NCBI RefSeq assembly: GCF_014648295.1
Contig: NZ_BMQV01000034.1
Location: 1 to 53,611, forward strand
Reading direction: 5' to 3'
Source: Shewanella saliphila
GTDB lineage: Bacteria; Pseudomonadota; Gammaproteobacteria; Enterobacterales; Shewanellaceae
DNA: 53,611 nt
The translations under genes and the position numbers were made by a program. This document shows positions 18,881 to 31,226 of the stretch, one piece after another (position 1 is the first letter of the stretch; each line of letters begins with the position of its first letter). The notes beneath the pieces are model-generated. The model worked only from the letters and a program-made list of their open reading frames with translations. It was not told where the DNA came from and searched no databases.

Positions 18881-19960
18881 ATGCTGTCATTTTTAACTGA
18901 ATGGTACAAAAACCGTTTTAGCGATCCCCATGCCATTACGTTGATGTTTATTATTGTTGGTATTGGTTTGGCGTTGTACTTTGGTGCCGGGTTACTTGCG
19001 CCTTTGTTGATTGCGCTAGTATTGGCATTTTTACTTGAGTGGCCAGTGGCGCAGATGTCTCGTTTAGGGATTAGCCGTACCGCTGCAGCCAGTATTGTAT
19101 TAGTTGCATTTTTAGGGTTAATGCTGATTTTAATGTTAGGCCTAGCCCCAAGCATTTGGCGTCAAGGTGTGTCATTGGTGGCAGATTTACCCACTATGAT
19201 TGATAAAGGGATGTCAATTGCCAAAGGGTTAAGTGCCGAATACCCGCAATTTATTAGTGCAGCACAACTTGATTCTATGATGGAAGAAATCAATAAAATG
19301 CTCGATACCCAGCATTTACTTGATTTAGGTAAGCAAATTTTAGGCTATTCAGCATCATTATTAGTGCTGATGGTTTACGCGATTTTAGTGCCTTTGTTAG
19401 TGTTTTTCTTTTTAAAAGACAAAGACCAATTATTAAAAGGCAGTAAGCGTTTTTTCCCGGATAATCGTGATTTAGCCAGAAAAGTATGGCTTGAAATGGA
19501 CCAACAAATTTTCAATTACATTCGTGGCAAGGTCATTGAGATTGTGATTATTGGCGTAGTTAGCTATGTGGTTTTTGCATTGATGGGTTTACGATATTCA
19601 GCCTTATTAGGCGTATTAACTGGTCTGTCTGTACTTATTCCGTATGTAGGGGCAACCTTAGTGACCCTTCCTATTGCGTTAGTGGCGTTCTTTCAATGGG
19701 GGTTTAGCCCTGAATTTGGCTATTTGATGCTGAGCTACGGCGTTATTCAAGCGCTCGATGGTAATGTGTTGGTGCCATTATTGTTTTCTGATGCGGTAGA
19801 TTTGCATCCTGTGGTTATCATTGCTGCGGTGCTAGTGTTTGGTGGGCTGTGGGGCGTATGGGGCGTATTTTTTGCCATTCCATTAGCCTCGTTAGTTAAA
19901 GCGGTTTTAAATGCCTGGCCTAACGCTGAGTCACCTAAAATGACCCTAGACAGTGAATAA
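18881..19960 (+). CDS. AI-2E family transporter (PerM-like)
   Basis: A 359-residue inner-membrane protein of the AI-2E/PerM family with about seven to eight helices in the family arrangement: two or three at the N-terminus, an amphipathic middle (about 95-160), then a C-terminal bundle including the PYVGATLVTLPIALVAFFQWG segment. The family includes transporters and Na+/H+ antiporters, so the substrate is unknown. E. coli perM is likewise close to bepA. Confidence 0.87.
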   Translation: MLSFLTEWYKNRFSDPHAITLMFIIVGIGLALYFGAGLLAPLLIALVLAFLLEWPVAQMSRLGISRTAAASIVLVAFLGLMLILMLGLAPSIWRQGVSLVADLPTMIDKGMSIAKGLSAEYPQFISAAQLDSMMEEINKMLDTQHLLDLGKQILGYSASLLVLMVYAILVPLLVFFFLKDKDQLLKGSKRFFPDNRDLARKVWLEMDQQIFNYIRGKVIEIVIIGVVSYVVFALMGLRYSALLGVLTGLSVLIPYVGATLVTLPIALVAFFQWGFSPEFGYLMLSYGVIQALDGNVLVPLLFSDAVDLHPVVIIAAVLVFGGLWGVWGVFFAIPLASLVKAVLNAWPNAESPKMTLDSE

Positions 19961-20014
19961 GCATCAAGCGACTATTTCTAACACATAATCGGTTATCAAT
20001 CATCGCGAATAAAT

Positions 20015-20050
20015 AAAAAACGCTAGCAAGTTAACTTGCTAGCGTTTTTT
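20015..20050. terminator. bidirectional terminator, perfect 36-bp palindrome
   Basis: Arms of 18 bp each (AAAAAACGCTAGCAAGTT and its exact complement) between the convergent PerM-type and DUF2897 genes. Confidence 0.93.
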
Positions 20051-20077
20051 ATGGCACTATTTTTCGTGAATATTTAT

Positions 20078-20326
20078 CTATTCACTTTTAGATTTACTGT
20101 CTGTGATATCAGTGTTGTTATCACTTGTTGAATCATCTAAGTCTACCGGAGTGGTTGAGTCGTCTTGCGCTTCATCTTTGGGCTTTTCTGATGATTTACC
20201 CTCTTTAGGATCGCCAAATTGCGGCATTTTAAATTTAGCCGAGTACTTAAGTACTGCAAGATTACTGGCAATCACACCTAAGACTAAAATGATGATCAGC
20301 CAAACTTCATAACCTTCTAAACTCAT
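20078..20326 (-). CDS. DUF2897 small membrane protein
   Basis: An 82-residue protein with one N-terminal helix (VWLIIILVLGVIASNLAVL) and an acidic, Ser/Asp-rich hydrophilic tail. It resembles DUF2897 proteins found in Shewanella and relatives. Function unknown. It follows kdsB by 57 bp and may be in the same transcript. Confidence 0.75.
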   Translation of the reverse strand: MSLEGYEVWLIIILVLGVIASNLAVLKYSAKFKMPQFGDPKEGKSSEKPKDEAQDDSTTPVDLDDSTSDNNTDITDSKSKSE

Positions 20327-20383
20327 GTGTCACTCCAGTCATGTTGCGCTACCTTGTCTAATCTCAGCAGCGCGGTAATGGAT

Positions 20384-21121
20384 TTAGCTTGTTGCTAAGA
20401 TACGTTCACACTTTTCAATATCATCAGGTACGTCAACTTCAGGTGCATTGTAGTGACTGATCACGACTTTAATTTTGTGTCCATTTTCTAAGGCACGTAA
20501 TTGCTCAAGTTTTTCAATGTCTTCTAGTCTGCCTACCGGTAACTTGGCAAAGGCATTAATAAAGCGTTTGGTATAAGCATAGACGCCAATGTGTTTATAA
20601 ACAGGGTGGTCTTTAATATCACGGCCAAATGGAATACACGCGCGCGAGAAGTACAATGCATTGTAGTCGTTATCAAATACCACTTTAACGTGCATTGGGT
20701 CGTTTAATTCTTTATCTTCGGTAATTTGAAACCCCAGCGTTGCCATTTCAAATTCACCTGGCTGTTGCTGAAATAAGCTCACCATTTGTTCAATTGAACT
20801 TGGGTCAATAAGCGGTTGATCACCTTGTAAATTAATCACTAAGTCGTCTTCACCTAAACCTAAACGTTCAATAGCATCGTTAATACGGTCAGTACCAGAT
20901 GCGGCATCTGGATCTGTCATGACCGCTTTACCACCAAAGGCTTCGACTGCATTTTTAATTCGATCATCATCAGTGGCAACAAAGATATTGTCGATACCTT
21001 TTGCCAATGCAGCACGTTCATACACGCGTTGGATCATAGGCTTACCCGCAATGAGGGCGAGGGGTTTGCCTGGAAAACGGCTTGAGCCATAACGTGCTGG
21101 AATGATAAGAGTAACGTTCAT
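20384..21121 (-). CDS. kdsB: CMP-Kdo synthetase KdsB (possibly Kdo8N-specific)
   Basis: Cytidylyltransferase activating the octulosonate sugar of lipid A-core before transfer by WaaA. The signature [14 protein letters not shown] is at the N-terminus, and NLQGDQPLI and DVDTPDDIE-like ([14 protein letters not shown]) motifs follow. I place the start at ATG 21119-21121 (245 residues, AGGG 9 bp upstream); a TTG 27 bp upstream would add nine atypical residues. In Shewanella the orthologue uses 8-amino-Kdo made by KdnA/KdnB; those genes are not in this window, so the natural substrate is open. Confidence 0.92.
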   Translation of the reverse strand: MNVTLIIPARYGSSRFPGKPLALIAGKPMIQRVYERAALAKGIDNIFVATDDDRIKNAVEAFGGKAVMTDPDAASGTDRINDAIERLGLGEDDLVINLQGDQPLIDPSSIEQMVSLFQQQPGEFEMATLGFQITEDKELNDPMHVKVVFDNDYNALYFSRACIPFGRDIKDHPVYKHIGVYAYTKRFINAFAKLPVGRLEDIEKLEQLRALENGHKIKVVISHYNAPEVDVPDDIEKCERILATS

Positions 21122-21229
21122 TAAATTAGCCCTACTGTTTGTAGACAATATTTATTGAGGATAAACGACACCTCAATAATAGAATATGTTGTGAGTTAAC
21201 CGCAGCTTGGGTTAGCAGATGAAATTTAT

Positions 21230-21514
21230 TATATACCCAAACAACCTGAAGATGCTCGATTTCAGCAAGAATTTACACGCGTTTAGACAAGGCATTGATT
21301 GCGGGTAATGGTTATTCCCTTTCCAAAATCAATAACGCAGCATAAACGCGTGTAAAACTTGCCCTTTGGGAGTTTCACCGAGCTTCCCTGATTATTAAAT
21401 CAAGAGCGTTGTTACGTTAACTTATAAGGTACCTACATTACCGCATTAACGCGCCTAGTATTGAAAACACGGTGAAGCTCTGAAACACGGATCTTCAAGT
21501 TGATTGGGTACATA
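21230..21514. repeat. MITE-like repeat 2, 285 bp
   Basis: The ends form a 24-bp terminal inverted repeat (21230-21253 with 21491-21514) matching at 21 of 24 positions; the core reads TACCCAA.CAAC.TGAAGAT. Inside is a perfect 14-bp stem TTTACACGCGTTTA (21272-21285) with TAAACGCGTGTAAA (21343-21356), whose loop carries GTAATGGTTATTCCCTTTC. No open frame. It lies in the gap between kdsB and the carbonic anhydrase gene. The rest of that gap shows no gene. Confidence 0.78.
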
Positions 21515-21643
21515 CAAGGTAATATTTTAATCTGCATCTTTCGTTAATTCATCCCGACATCAAGGGGCTGGATGTTTAAAAAACGAGCGGTTGATGTTGT
21601 TTTATCGAAAAGTTAACCCGTAAGCGTTGACGGTTTACATAAA

Positions 21644-21684
21644 CAAAAGCCTGCAAAATATCCGTTTAATTAGATAATGCAGGC
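21644..21684 (-). terminator. probable terminator after carbonic anhydrase
   Basis: GCCTGCA (21649-21655) and TGCAGGC (21678-21684) arms with a 22-nt AT-rich loop, followed on the minus strand by CTTTTGTTT. Confidence 0.6.
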
Positions 21685-21711
21685 CAGTGTGAGATTATTT
21701 TACTCGGATAT

Positions 21712-22326
21712 TTACGGAATATCTCTACCATGGACACGGTCAACTGTCACATCTAAGTCTGTCAGTAAACCATTGTCGATACCGTAAATCCAGCCATGAA
21801 TGGCAACATCTTGGCCGCGGTCCCATGCTTCTTGAATAATATTGGTCGACACCACGTTTGATACTTGTTCCATGACGTTTAGTTCGCATAAACGATCAAA
21901 ACGCTGTTGCTCTGTCATCGGTTCAAGAGCGGTATAGTGAATACGATGAATGTCACGAAGGTGTCCTAGCCAATTATCAATTAAGCCAAAGCGCTCTTTA
22001 CCCATTGCGGCACGCACACCACCACATCCATAGTGGCCTACCACCATAACGTGCTTTACTTTGAGTACATCGACGGCATATTGCAACACAGATAAGCAGT
22101 TTAAGTCGGTATGAATCACCATGTTGGCAATATTACGGTGAACAAAAACTTCACCGGGTAATAAGTCAATAATTTGGTTTGATGGTACCCGGCTATCCGA
22201 GCATCCAATCCATAAGTATTCTGGGGTTTGTTGTTTAGCGAGCTGTTCAAAAAAAGTCGGATCTTCTTTATTGATCCGTTCAGCCCACCGGCGATTGTTA
22301 TCAAATAATGGTTTAAGAAGTTTCAT
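21712..22326 (-). CDS. can: beta-class carbonic anhydrase
   Basis: Cytoplasmic zinc enzyme interconverting CO2 and bicarbonate. Zinc ligands C42, H98 and C101 are visible ([10 protein letters not shown] and [10 protein letters not shown]), with the D44/R46 catalytic dyad. The 204-residue length fits the Can/CynT group, and the order of motifs is closest to E. coli Can. Its upstream region is short and no obvious operon partner is present. Confidence 0.95.
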   Translation of the reverse strand: MKLLKPLFDNNRRWAERINKEDPTFFEQLAKQQTPEYLWIGCSDSRVPSNQIIDLLPGEVFVHRNIANMVIHTDLNCLSVLQYAVDVLKVKHVMVVGHYGCGGVRAAMGKERFGLIDNWLGHLRDIHRIHYTALEPMTEQQRFDRLCELNVMEQVSNVVSTNIIQEAWDRGQDVAIHGWIYGIDNGLLTDLDVTVDRVHGRDIP

Positions 22327-22435
22327 TGGCGCTCTGATTTTTGACTAGGTTGCCGGTGACGATTCACAGGCAATATGAAATTTTGTAACGAGTATATCAG
22401 CAATGTAGATGGATCTGGTCTATCCATCATGTTGA

Positions 22436-23284
22436 TTAATTAAAATTCACTTTACTCAAAAAATCAATAAGATGCTGGTTGAAAAAGTCGGGCTGCTCAA
22501 TATTAGCCAAATGCCCAGCTTGATCAATATGCAATAATTGACTGCCATCAATACAGTCATGCATTAAATAACTTTCTAATGCTGTACGTAAGTATCCATT
22601 TAAGCCAACCGCAATTAAGGTCGGTAACGTTAACGCCTCAACAGACTCTAAGGTGTCGCGTTTAAAAATCGCCATATTAGCAAACTTAAGTAACGGGGCC
22701 ACTTGCACTGCATTTATGTCGGTTAGCTGTTGATTAAACTGTTCAATGGCTTGAGCTAATGCCCCATTTTGCTGACTGAGCTGCATGGCGTCTTTACTGA
22801 AAAACAACTCAGTTAAGCTAGTTGCTAATGCGGTGGGCATAGCCTGAATATTAGCCACTTGTGCCATAAAACCTTGATATTTTACACAGTTAACTTGTGG
22901 CTCAAAGCCGACAAAACTGTTGAGCATAACTAAGCCTTGTACTCGGGCTGGGGCCATGAGCACCATTTCTGTGGCAATAGCGCCACCACTACCATGGCCA
23001 ATCACAGCAAAGTTGCTCACCTCAAGAGTATCCATTAAGTTGAGTAAGTCTTTGGCAACATCTTGTAAATTTTCACAATGTTCTGGCAGGGTTGTGCTCT
23101 GGCCATGTCCCCAAAAATCCACGGCAATACAGCGGTATTGCGTGCTTAACTCGATTATTTGAGCTTGCCACATTTGGCTGCTGGCCAACAAACCATGACA
23201 AAAAAGTAAGACAGGCCCTGTGCCTTGGTCAACATAGTGAAGAGGGTGTTGATTTATGGTTTTACGGGTTAATTGTAATGACAT
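22436..23284 (-). CDS. alpha/beta hydrolase
   Basis: A 282-residue alpha/beta-fold hydrolase with oxyanion-type motif CHGLLAS near residue 29, DFWGHGQS, the nucleophile elbow GHGSGG (S99), and a C-terminal DQAGHLANIEQP histidine. No signal peptide, so cytoplasmic. Substrate unknown. It follows the M15 peptidase gene by 37 bp. Confidence 0.85.
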   Translation of the reverse strand: MSLQLTRKTINQHPLHYVDQGTGPVLLFCHGLLASSQMWQAQIIELSTQYRCIAVDFWGHGQSTTLPEHCENLQDVAKDLLNLMDTLEVSNFAVIGHGSGGAIATEMVLMAPARVQGLVMLNSFVGFEPQVNCVKYQGFMAQVANIQAMPTALATSLTELFFSKDAMQLSQQNGALAQAIEQFNQQLTDINAVQVAPLLKFANMAIFKRDTLESVEALTLPTLIAVGLNGYLRTALESYLMHDCIDGSQLLHIDQAGHLANIEQPDFFNQHLIDFLSKVNFN

Positions 23285-23321
23285 TTAGCTGGCTCATTAA
23301 ATAAAAAGTAGCACGCAGGCA

Positions 23322-25491
<2,170 letters not shown>

Positions 25492-25637
25492 AAGAAAACT
25501 CCCTTTTGTCGGTGAGGTAATGAATGGGTTTAGCGACTGTGTAGAGACTAGGTCGTTGTTGCTAAAAATGATGCTGATATTGTGGCATTGAGTCGCAGCT
25601 TGAACAAGGTTATTGCAGGCTTTTGAATAGATTTCAT

Positions 25638-25666
25638 AAAATGCAAGCCACGGGCACTTGCATTTT
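25638..25666 (-). terminator. probable terminator of the pts operon
   Basis: AAAATGCAAG and CTTGCATTTT arms with a 9-nt loop; on the minus strand it is followed by only a short T-run. Confidence 0.6.
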
Positions 25667-25705
25667 AATCTGTTAGAAAGAGTCGTTAAAGCTCAGCGTT
25701 AAACG

Positions 25706-26215
25706 CTACATTTGAACTGTAAAAATCACGTCTTTGCCCGCAACCACACTGCCTTGGGCTTTATCGAGTTGTTTAACATCTTCCATATTGGCAAGCACTA
25801 CTGGGGTTAATAAGCTCTCAACATTGTCTCGTAAAAAAGCCAAGTCAAAGGACAGGATAGGTTGACCGGCTTTAACTTGTTGGCCTTCTTCTGCTAACCG
25901 TTTAAAGCCATTACCTCTTAGCTCAACCGTGCCGACCCCAAAGTGCACAAATAGCTCGAGCCCTTGTGGCGACTCAATACTAAAGGCGTGGTTGGTTTCA
26001 AATATTTTACCTATGGTGCCGTCGATAGGAGCAAGGATAAACTCGCCCTTAGGGTCAATAGCAATCCCATCGCCCACTATTTTTTCGGCAAAAACAACAT
26101 CGGGTACTTTTTCGATGGCAACAATGTCACCTGATACCGGTGCTAAAATAGCAATACCGCCAGTTAACTGCGGTTGGCCTGAAATGAGTCGTCTAATGCG
26201 GCTTAAAAATCCCAT
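25706..26215 (-). CDS. crr: PTS glucose-type EIIA component
   Basis: Cytoplasmic phosphocarrier EIIA(Glc). Active H91 in LFVHFGVGT and neighbour H76 in FETNHAFSIES match the E. coli pair. The start at ATG 26213-26215 gives 169 residues, like E. coli Crr; a GTG 12 bp upstream is possible. Last gene of ptsH-ptsI-crr. No EIIBC permease lies nearby, so its main task may be regulatory (adenylate cyclase, inducer exclusion). Confidence 0.94.
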   Translation of the reverse strand: MGFLSRIRRLISGQPQLTGGIAILAPVSGDIVAIEKVPDVVFAEKIVGDGIAIDPKGEFILAPIDGTIGKIFETNHAFSIESPQGLELFVHFGVGTVELRGNGFKRLAEEGQQVKAGQPILSFDLAFLRDNVESLLTPVVLANMEDVKQLDKAQGSVVAGKDVIFTVQM

Positions 26216-26284
26216 AAGGAAAGGCACCTTTTATTAATATTTTTATGTGTTTAATTGTAAACAGCTCTGATAACTTTACCAGTT

Positions 26285-28000
26285 TTAATTACAATTAACA
26301 GTGTTTATAGCTGTGCGTATTTCGTCAATGCGTGTTAGGCGCTTGACGTTTTGCGCATGTGTTACAAAATCCTGATAGCGGCCGTTGATGAGTGCGGCTT
26401 TGACTTCGAGCAGACTCGTTGGATTAATACTGATTTCATCTAAACCCAAGCCGACTAATAAGGGTAAAACTTGCGGGTCGCTGCCCAGTTCTCCACATAA
26501 AGAGACCTTAACCTTAGCTTGTTTACAATGGGCTATGGTCATTGAGATTAACTCAATCACTGCCGGTGATAATGCGGGATACTGTTTGGCTAAATGTGGG
26601 TTGGTGCGGTCTGCGGCCAAGGTATATTGGGTTAAATCATTGGTGCCGATGCTTACAAAGTCCAGTAATGGCAACATGCTGGGTAAATTAAACACTGCTG
26701 CCGGTGTTTCAACCACAATACCGTAACTGAGCTCACCAAAACCTTTTTCTTGCTCAATCAATTGTGCCTTGGCTTGTTCAATTAATGCCATGGCACCTTC
26801 AAGTTCTTCTATTTGGCTCACCATCGGGAACATTAACCTTACCTGACCGTGATTGGCGGCGCGAAGCACTGCTTTCACCTGGCTAATAAAAGTGTCTGGA
26901 TGAACCAAACTATAACGGATCCCACGAATACCCAGTGCGGGGTTATCTTCTGGCGATTGTTGTAAGTAAGGGATTTCTTTGTCGGCACCAATATCAAAGG
27001 TGCGTACCGACAATACTTGCCCTTGGAGGCTGTGCAATGCTTCACTATATAATTTGTATTGTTGTTGCTCATCAGGCAACGCCTTGGCATTCATCAATAA
27101 AAATTCTGTTCTAAATAAGCCTATGCCTTGTGCGCCAACGTCGGTGACATGCGATACCTCACTTAAATTGCCTACGTTGGCTAATAATGTGATGCTGTGT
27201 CCATCTAGGGTGATGCTGGGCTTATCTTTATATGCGGTGAGCGCCTGACGGCGTTGGAGCTCTTGTTGCTGCTTTTGTTGCAATTGGCTTAACAACGCTG
27301 CAGTAGGAGAGGTGTGTAGCTCGCCAGAGATAGCATCTAAAATTAATGGTTCGCCATCTTTTATGGCCTGATGGTGCTCTGAAAAATGATAATTTAACAG
27401 CGCTGGTATGCCCGCAGCGCGAGCTAAAATTGCCGTGTGACTGGTTAATCCGCCAGACTCTAACACAATGCCTTTGATGTGTTTTAGAGGCAAAATGGCA
27501 AATTCGGCCGGGGTTAAATCATCGGCCAGTAATATGGTGTCTTCAATGAGTGTTGATAAATCCCACTGTAAATGACCATGCAAGGCACTGATGAGCCGCT
27601 TAGCTAAACAGAGAATATCGCTACTGCGATTAGCAAGGTATGGGTCGTCTAGCTCCGCTAATTGTGCCGCTTGCTGATTAAATATACGATCAATCGCCAC
27701 CGCAGCACACACTTTAAATTGTTTAATATGTAGCTGTAATTCTTGCTGTAACTCTTCATCTTCAAGCAGCATGATATCGGCATCGATAAGCTGAAAGTTT
27801 TCACATTCTTGACACAGGTGACGCTGGCAATGTTGTAAATGGCTGATGAGCAGGTCAATGGCATGGGTTAATTGTTGTTGCTGAAGCTTAATTTGCTCTG
27901 CATTGAGCAGCTTAAAATCCAGCGGCGGCATTTGCGAGGTCATGGTTAATGCTTTACCAAACGCGATGCCCGGGGAAACAACAATTCCATTGAATGACAT
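26285..28000 (-). CDS. ptsI: PTS enzyme I
   Basis: Phosphoenolpyruvate-protein phosphotransferase, passing phosphate from PEP to HPr. A 571-residue protein with the phosphohistidine segment GGLTSHTAILAR, the GTNDLTQYTLAADR and LCGELGSDP motifs of the PEP-binding barrel. It follows ptsH by 11 bp and precedes crr by 69 bp. Confidence 0.96.
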   Translation of the reverse strand: MSFNGIVVSPGIAFGKALTMTSQMPPLDFKLLNAEQIKLQQQQLTHAIDLLISHLQHCQRHLCQECENFQLIDADIMLLEDEELQQELQLHIKQFKVCAAVAIDRIFNQQAAQLAELDDPYLANRSSDILCLAKRLISALHGHLQWDLSTLIEDTILLADDLTPAEFAILPLKHIKGIVLESGGLTSHTAILARAAGIPALLNYHFSEHHQAIKDGEPLILDAISGELHTSPTAALLSQLQQKQQQELQRRQALTAYKDKPSITLDGHSITLLANVGNLSEVSHVTDVGAQGIGLFRTEFLLMNAKALPDEQQQYKLYSEALHSLQGQVLSVRTFDIGADKEIPYLQQSPEDNPALGIRGIRYSLVHPDTFISQVKAVLRAANHGQVRLMFPMVSQIEELEGAMALIEQAKAQLIEQEKGFGELSYGIVVETPAAVFNLPSMLPLLDFVSIGTNDLTQYTLAADRTNPHLAKQYPALSPAVIELISMTIAHCKQAKVKVSLCGELGSDPQVLPLLVGLGLDEISINPTSLLEVKAALINGRYQDFVTHAQNVKRLTRIDEIRTAINTVNCN

Positions 28001-28011
28001 AAAGTATCCTT

Positions 28012-28269
28012 TTAACTGAGAGTGATCAGCAATGAGGCAATTTTGTCGACTGCCGCTTGCGCTTGCTCCCCAGTGGCAAATACCGTTACAGACACACCTT
28101 GGTATAAACCTAATGTTTGTAATTTAAATAAACTTTTGGCACTGGCTTGCTTGCCATTGCACTCTACCATAACGTCACAGCTAAATGCTTTCGCTTCTTT
28201 TACTAACAACGCAGCTGGTCGGGTGTGAATGCCATGTGGAGCAACAATCGTAACCGTTTTTTGATACAT
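28012..28269 (-). CDS. ptsH: phosphocarrier protein HPr
   Basis: 85-residue HPr with phosphorylation site H15 (GIHTRPA) and S46 in ASAKSLFKLQTLGL. First gene of the pts operon; its promoter should lie in the 269-bp gap before the chemoreceptor's terminator. Confidence 0.97.
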   Translation of the reverse strand: MYQKTVTIVAPHGIHTRPAALLVKEAKAFSCDVMVECNGKQASAKSLFKLQTLGLYQGVSVTVFATGEQAQAAVDKIASLLITLS

Positions 28270-28482
28270 AGAGAAAATACTCGGTAATGAATGACAACTA
28301 AATACTCATTTAACGCTATATTTCAGGTGTTTATGATTTTTTTAATTTCATTGAGACTGCATAAATAAGGCTGAAATACTCAGGTATTCAATCTGAAGCG
28401 CCTAATATACCCTAAAGTATGCAGGGCTAAAAGTGATGTTAAGCGCAAACCCTAGAGCAAAAAGGCATTAGATAAGTAAAGT

Positions 28483-28510
28483 AAAGCCAGCAATAACGAT
28501 TGCTGGCTTT
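28483..28510 (-). terminator. probable terminator after the chemoreceptor gene
   Basis: AAAGCCAGCAA and TTGCTGGCTTT arms with a 6-nt loop. The minus-strand T-run is imperfect (TTTACTTTACTT). Confidence 0.6.
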
Positions 28511-28538
28511 GGGGGTAGAGAGTGTTAAAGCGGGTGGC

Positions 28539-30143
28539 TTAAATCTTAAATTGTCCCAATGTTTGACTCATGTCTTGACTCACCGTTTGCAATGATTGCG
28601 CAGCATGAGCATGGGTTTCATTGGTACTGAGCGACAACTCAGTTAACTCTGAAATAGTCGTTACATTACGATTAATGTCTTCTGTGACTAAGGCTTGCTC
28701 TTCAGTGGCGCTGGCAAGTTGTGCAGTCATATTACTGATGTTTTCAATGAGCGCTAAAATCTCAATAATGGCTTCGCTAGATTGAACGGCTTTTGATTGT
28801 AATTGTGATGACTGTTGCTGAGTATGAGTATTGCTGTCGATTACTGATTGAATGCCCTGCTGGATTTGCCCAACAATTTTATTGATTTCGTTGGTTGATG
28901 ATTGTGTTCTAGTGGCTAATGCGCGCACTTCATCTGCCACTACCGCAAAGCCACGACCGTGCTCTCCGGCTCGCGCCGCTTCAATGGCCGCATTTAATGC
29001 TAGCAAGTTAGTTTGGTCGGCAATACTGCCTATGACATCTAAAATACTGCCAATTTCAGCAGATGATTGACTTAAGCTTACAGAGACTTGTTCAGACTGT
29101 TTGAGTTCGCTGACTAAACTTTCAGTGTGCTCAACGGTTTGTTGCATTAACTGCTGATTTTGTTCTGCTTGATGCTTAACGTTGTTTGCGCCTTGTGCTG
29201 CATCTTGAGTATTACGGGCCATTTCTTGGCTGGTGGACAACATTTGATTAATCGCTGTGGCCACACTTTGGGTTTCGTTGTTGACTTGATTGGCGCTCTG
29301 ATTTGACTGCTTAACGGTTTCAAATAAGTGTTGCGCTTCCTCGTTTAGGCTGTGTCCTAACGGTTGTAAATGCGCCACCATATCGGCTATTTTTATCACA
29401 AATTGATTAAAGCCATCGGCAAGTTTGGTGACTTCATCATTACCGATAGTCGATAAGCGTTGGGTGAGGTCGCCTTCACCTTTGGCAATTTGCTCCATTG
29501 CATTAGTGGCATCTTTTAACGGTTGCGTAATAGAGTGATTGAGCAATAAAAAGAACGCAAAAATTGGCACCGAAATAAATAACATAATGATTAAGTAATC
29601 AATAATAATACCGGTCATGCTTTGGTTGACTTGATCTAAATTAGCTTGGGTAATGAAGGTCAATTGATTGGCTGGTAAATAAGCCGCTGCGGCTAATACG
29701 GTTTGCGCTTCATTGCCACTCACCTTGAGTGATAACTGTGCTTGAGTTGTTGACTGTTTCGCGCCACTGATTAATTGGCTGTATGTCTTGTCACTATTGG
29801 TGGTTAGTGCATTAATAGCTTGGCCTGTTGTACCTTTAATCGTGCTAAAAAGCACTTTGCTTTGATTATCAACCACCAGTAAATCCATATACTGACTTAT
29901 TTGAATGTCTGCGATAAAGGTGAGTAAATCGTCTTGAGGTAATTGCTGCTGTTGTTGCAGTACCTTCAACATGTTGACCATTAAGCTTGCTTGTTCAGTG
30001 ACTTGTTTTTGCTGCTCATCGACTAAATGGGAGTATTGTTCTTTTACTGAAAAAGACCCAAATACAACCGTGCCAATCGCGGCTAGAATTAGCATAATAA
30101 ATAAACGCTTTAATATTGTTAAACGTCTCAATAATTCAATCAT
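28539..30143 (-). CDS. methyl-accepting chemotaxis protein
   Basis: A 534-residue transmembrane chemoreceptor. One helix at about 12-30, a periplasmic sensor region to about 175 without recognised ligand motif, a second helix at about 180-202, a HAMP domain to about 255, then a cytoplasmic signalling hairpin with the tip [20 protein letters not shown]. It stands alone next to the pts operon; a link between them is only positional. Ligand unknown. Confidence 0.93.
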   Translation of the reverse strand: MIELLRRLTILKRLFIMLILAAIGTVVFGSFSVKEQYSHLVDEQQKQVTEQASLMVNMLKVLQQQQQLPQDDLLTFIADIQISQYMDLLVVDNQSKVLFSTIKGTTGQAINALTTNSDKTYSQLISGAKQSTTQAQLSLKVSGNEAQTVLAAAAYLPANQLTFITQANLDQVNQSMTGIIIDYLIIMLFISVPIFAFFLLLNHSITQPLKDATNAMEQIAKGEGDLTQRLSTIGNDEVTKLADGFNQFVIKIADMVAHLQPLGHSLNEEAQHLFETVKQSNQSANQVNNETQSVATAINQMLSTSQEMARNTQDAAQGANNVKHQAEQNQQLMQQTVEHTESLVSELKQSEQVSVSLSQSSAEIGSILDVIGSIADQTNLLALNAAIEAARAGEHGRGFAVVADEVRALATRTQSSTNEINKIVGQIQQGIQSVIDSNTHTQQQSSQLQSKAVQSSEAIIEILALIENISNMTAQLASATEEQALVTEDINRNVTTISELTELSLSTNETHAHAAQSLQTVSQDMSQTLGQFKI

Positions 30144-30416
30144 TTACAGTCCCAAACAAAATATCCATATAAGGTGACGTGATTATAATAGATTTAGTAC
30201 AAATGATAACCGCGAGACTGCATTTATGTGAGCAAAGCATAAGATTTAACATTTTTGTTGCGTGGTAGCTAAAGTAATAAAACCACCAATATATCATACG
30301 GTTAATCACATTTTGAGCTCGTTTGGTTATTTTACATGCTAATCAATTGTTTTAATTTTGATTTTTTTGCGTTTTACCCGCAAGATTAGCTTAAATAAAG
30401 AAAAGGTATCCAAGCC

Positions 30417-31124
30417 ATGACCACGAATACAGTTAACAACGACGACATTCTTTTAAAACTGTGCCATTCAGTTTCTCATGTACTTTCCAGCACCAGTGCC
30501 AGTCAAATTAGTCACGCAGGTATGGTGCAAAGTATTTCTCGTACTCGCTTAAAGCCTGATTTGGGTTGTTTTTCGATATTTGATGGCGGCTTTTCAGGTT
30601 TAGTTGTTATCAACTTTTCTGCCGACGCGGCAATTGAAATTTACCGCCGTTATATGATCAACATGGGCATGCCAGAGTCTGAATTGGCCTTTTCGCACAC
30701 ATCTGATGATGTGGGTAATGTGATGGGCGAGTTAATGAATCAAATTTTGGGTGACTTTATTGGCAAAATTTCAAAAGAATTACAAACATCAATTAGCCAA
30801 AGCCAGCCGAAAATGTTAACGATTAATAAAGAATTAACGATATCGGTAGATACTAACCTTGATGATGCAGTGGCAAGACGGGTGTCATTTAAAACAGAAA
30901 ACAACCATATTTTTTATCTTGAGTTTGCCATGGACAAAACGGAGTTTATTCGCTCAGCAGACTTTGAGGTAGATGAAGAGTTTGACCTAGATTCATTAAT
31001 AGAAACTCACGGTAAAAATACGCCCAAAAAATCAGAGCCTAAATCAGACATGTTAGGTAATCCTAATGTAAAAGGGTTAGTGGCTGATGATGCCGATGAT
31101 TTATTGAGCGAGCTTGGGTTATAA
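30417..31124 (+). CDS. DUF3334 protein with CheX-like motif
   Basis: A 235-residue cytoplasmic protein of the DUF3334 family. The central part contains GELMNQILG, an E-x-x-N-x-x-x-G signature (E105, N108, G112) like that of CheC/CheX phosphatases, in an alpha/beta context. The C-terminal tail is acidic and low-complexity and ends DDADDLLSELGL. It is divergent from the chemoreceptor gene, which fits a chemotaxis role, but phosphatase activity on CheY is inference. Confidence 0.8.
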   Translation: MTTNTVNNDDILLKLCHSVSHVLSSTSASQISHAGMVQSISRTRLKPDLGCFSIFDGGFSGLVVINFSADAAIEIYRRYMINMGMPESELAFSHTSDDVGNVMGELMNQILGDFIGKISKELQTSISQSQPKMLTINKELTISVDTNLDDAVARRVSFKTENNHIFYLEFAMDKTEFIRSADFEVDEEFDLDSLIETHGKNTPKKSEPKSDMLGNPNVKGLVADDADDLLSELGL

Positions 31125-31144
31125 TTATTTGTAGTAAATGATAT

Positions 31145-31187
31145 AAAAAACAGCCAAATAAAGTGATTTATCTTGGTTGTTTTTTTA
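31145..31187 (+). terminator. terminator after the DUF3334 gene
   Basis: AACAGCCAAATAAA and TTTATCTTGGTTGTT arms (one G-U pair, one bulge) followed by a run of seven T. Confidence 0.8.
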
Positions 31188-31226
31188 TGTGGCAACGATG
31201 ATGACGATTAAGGGTGATAAATAACA

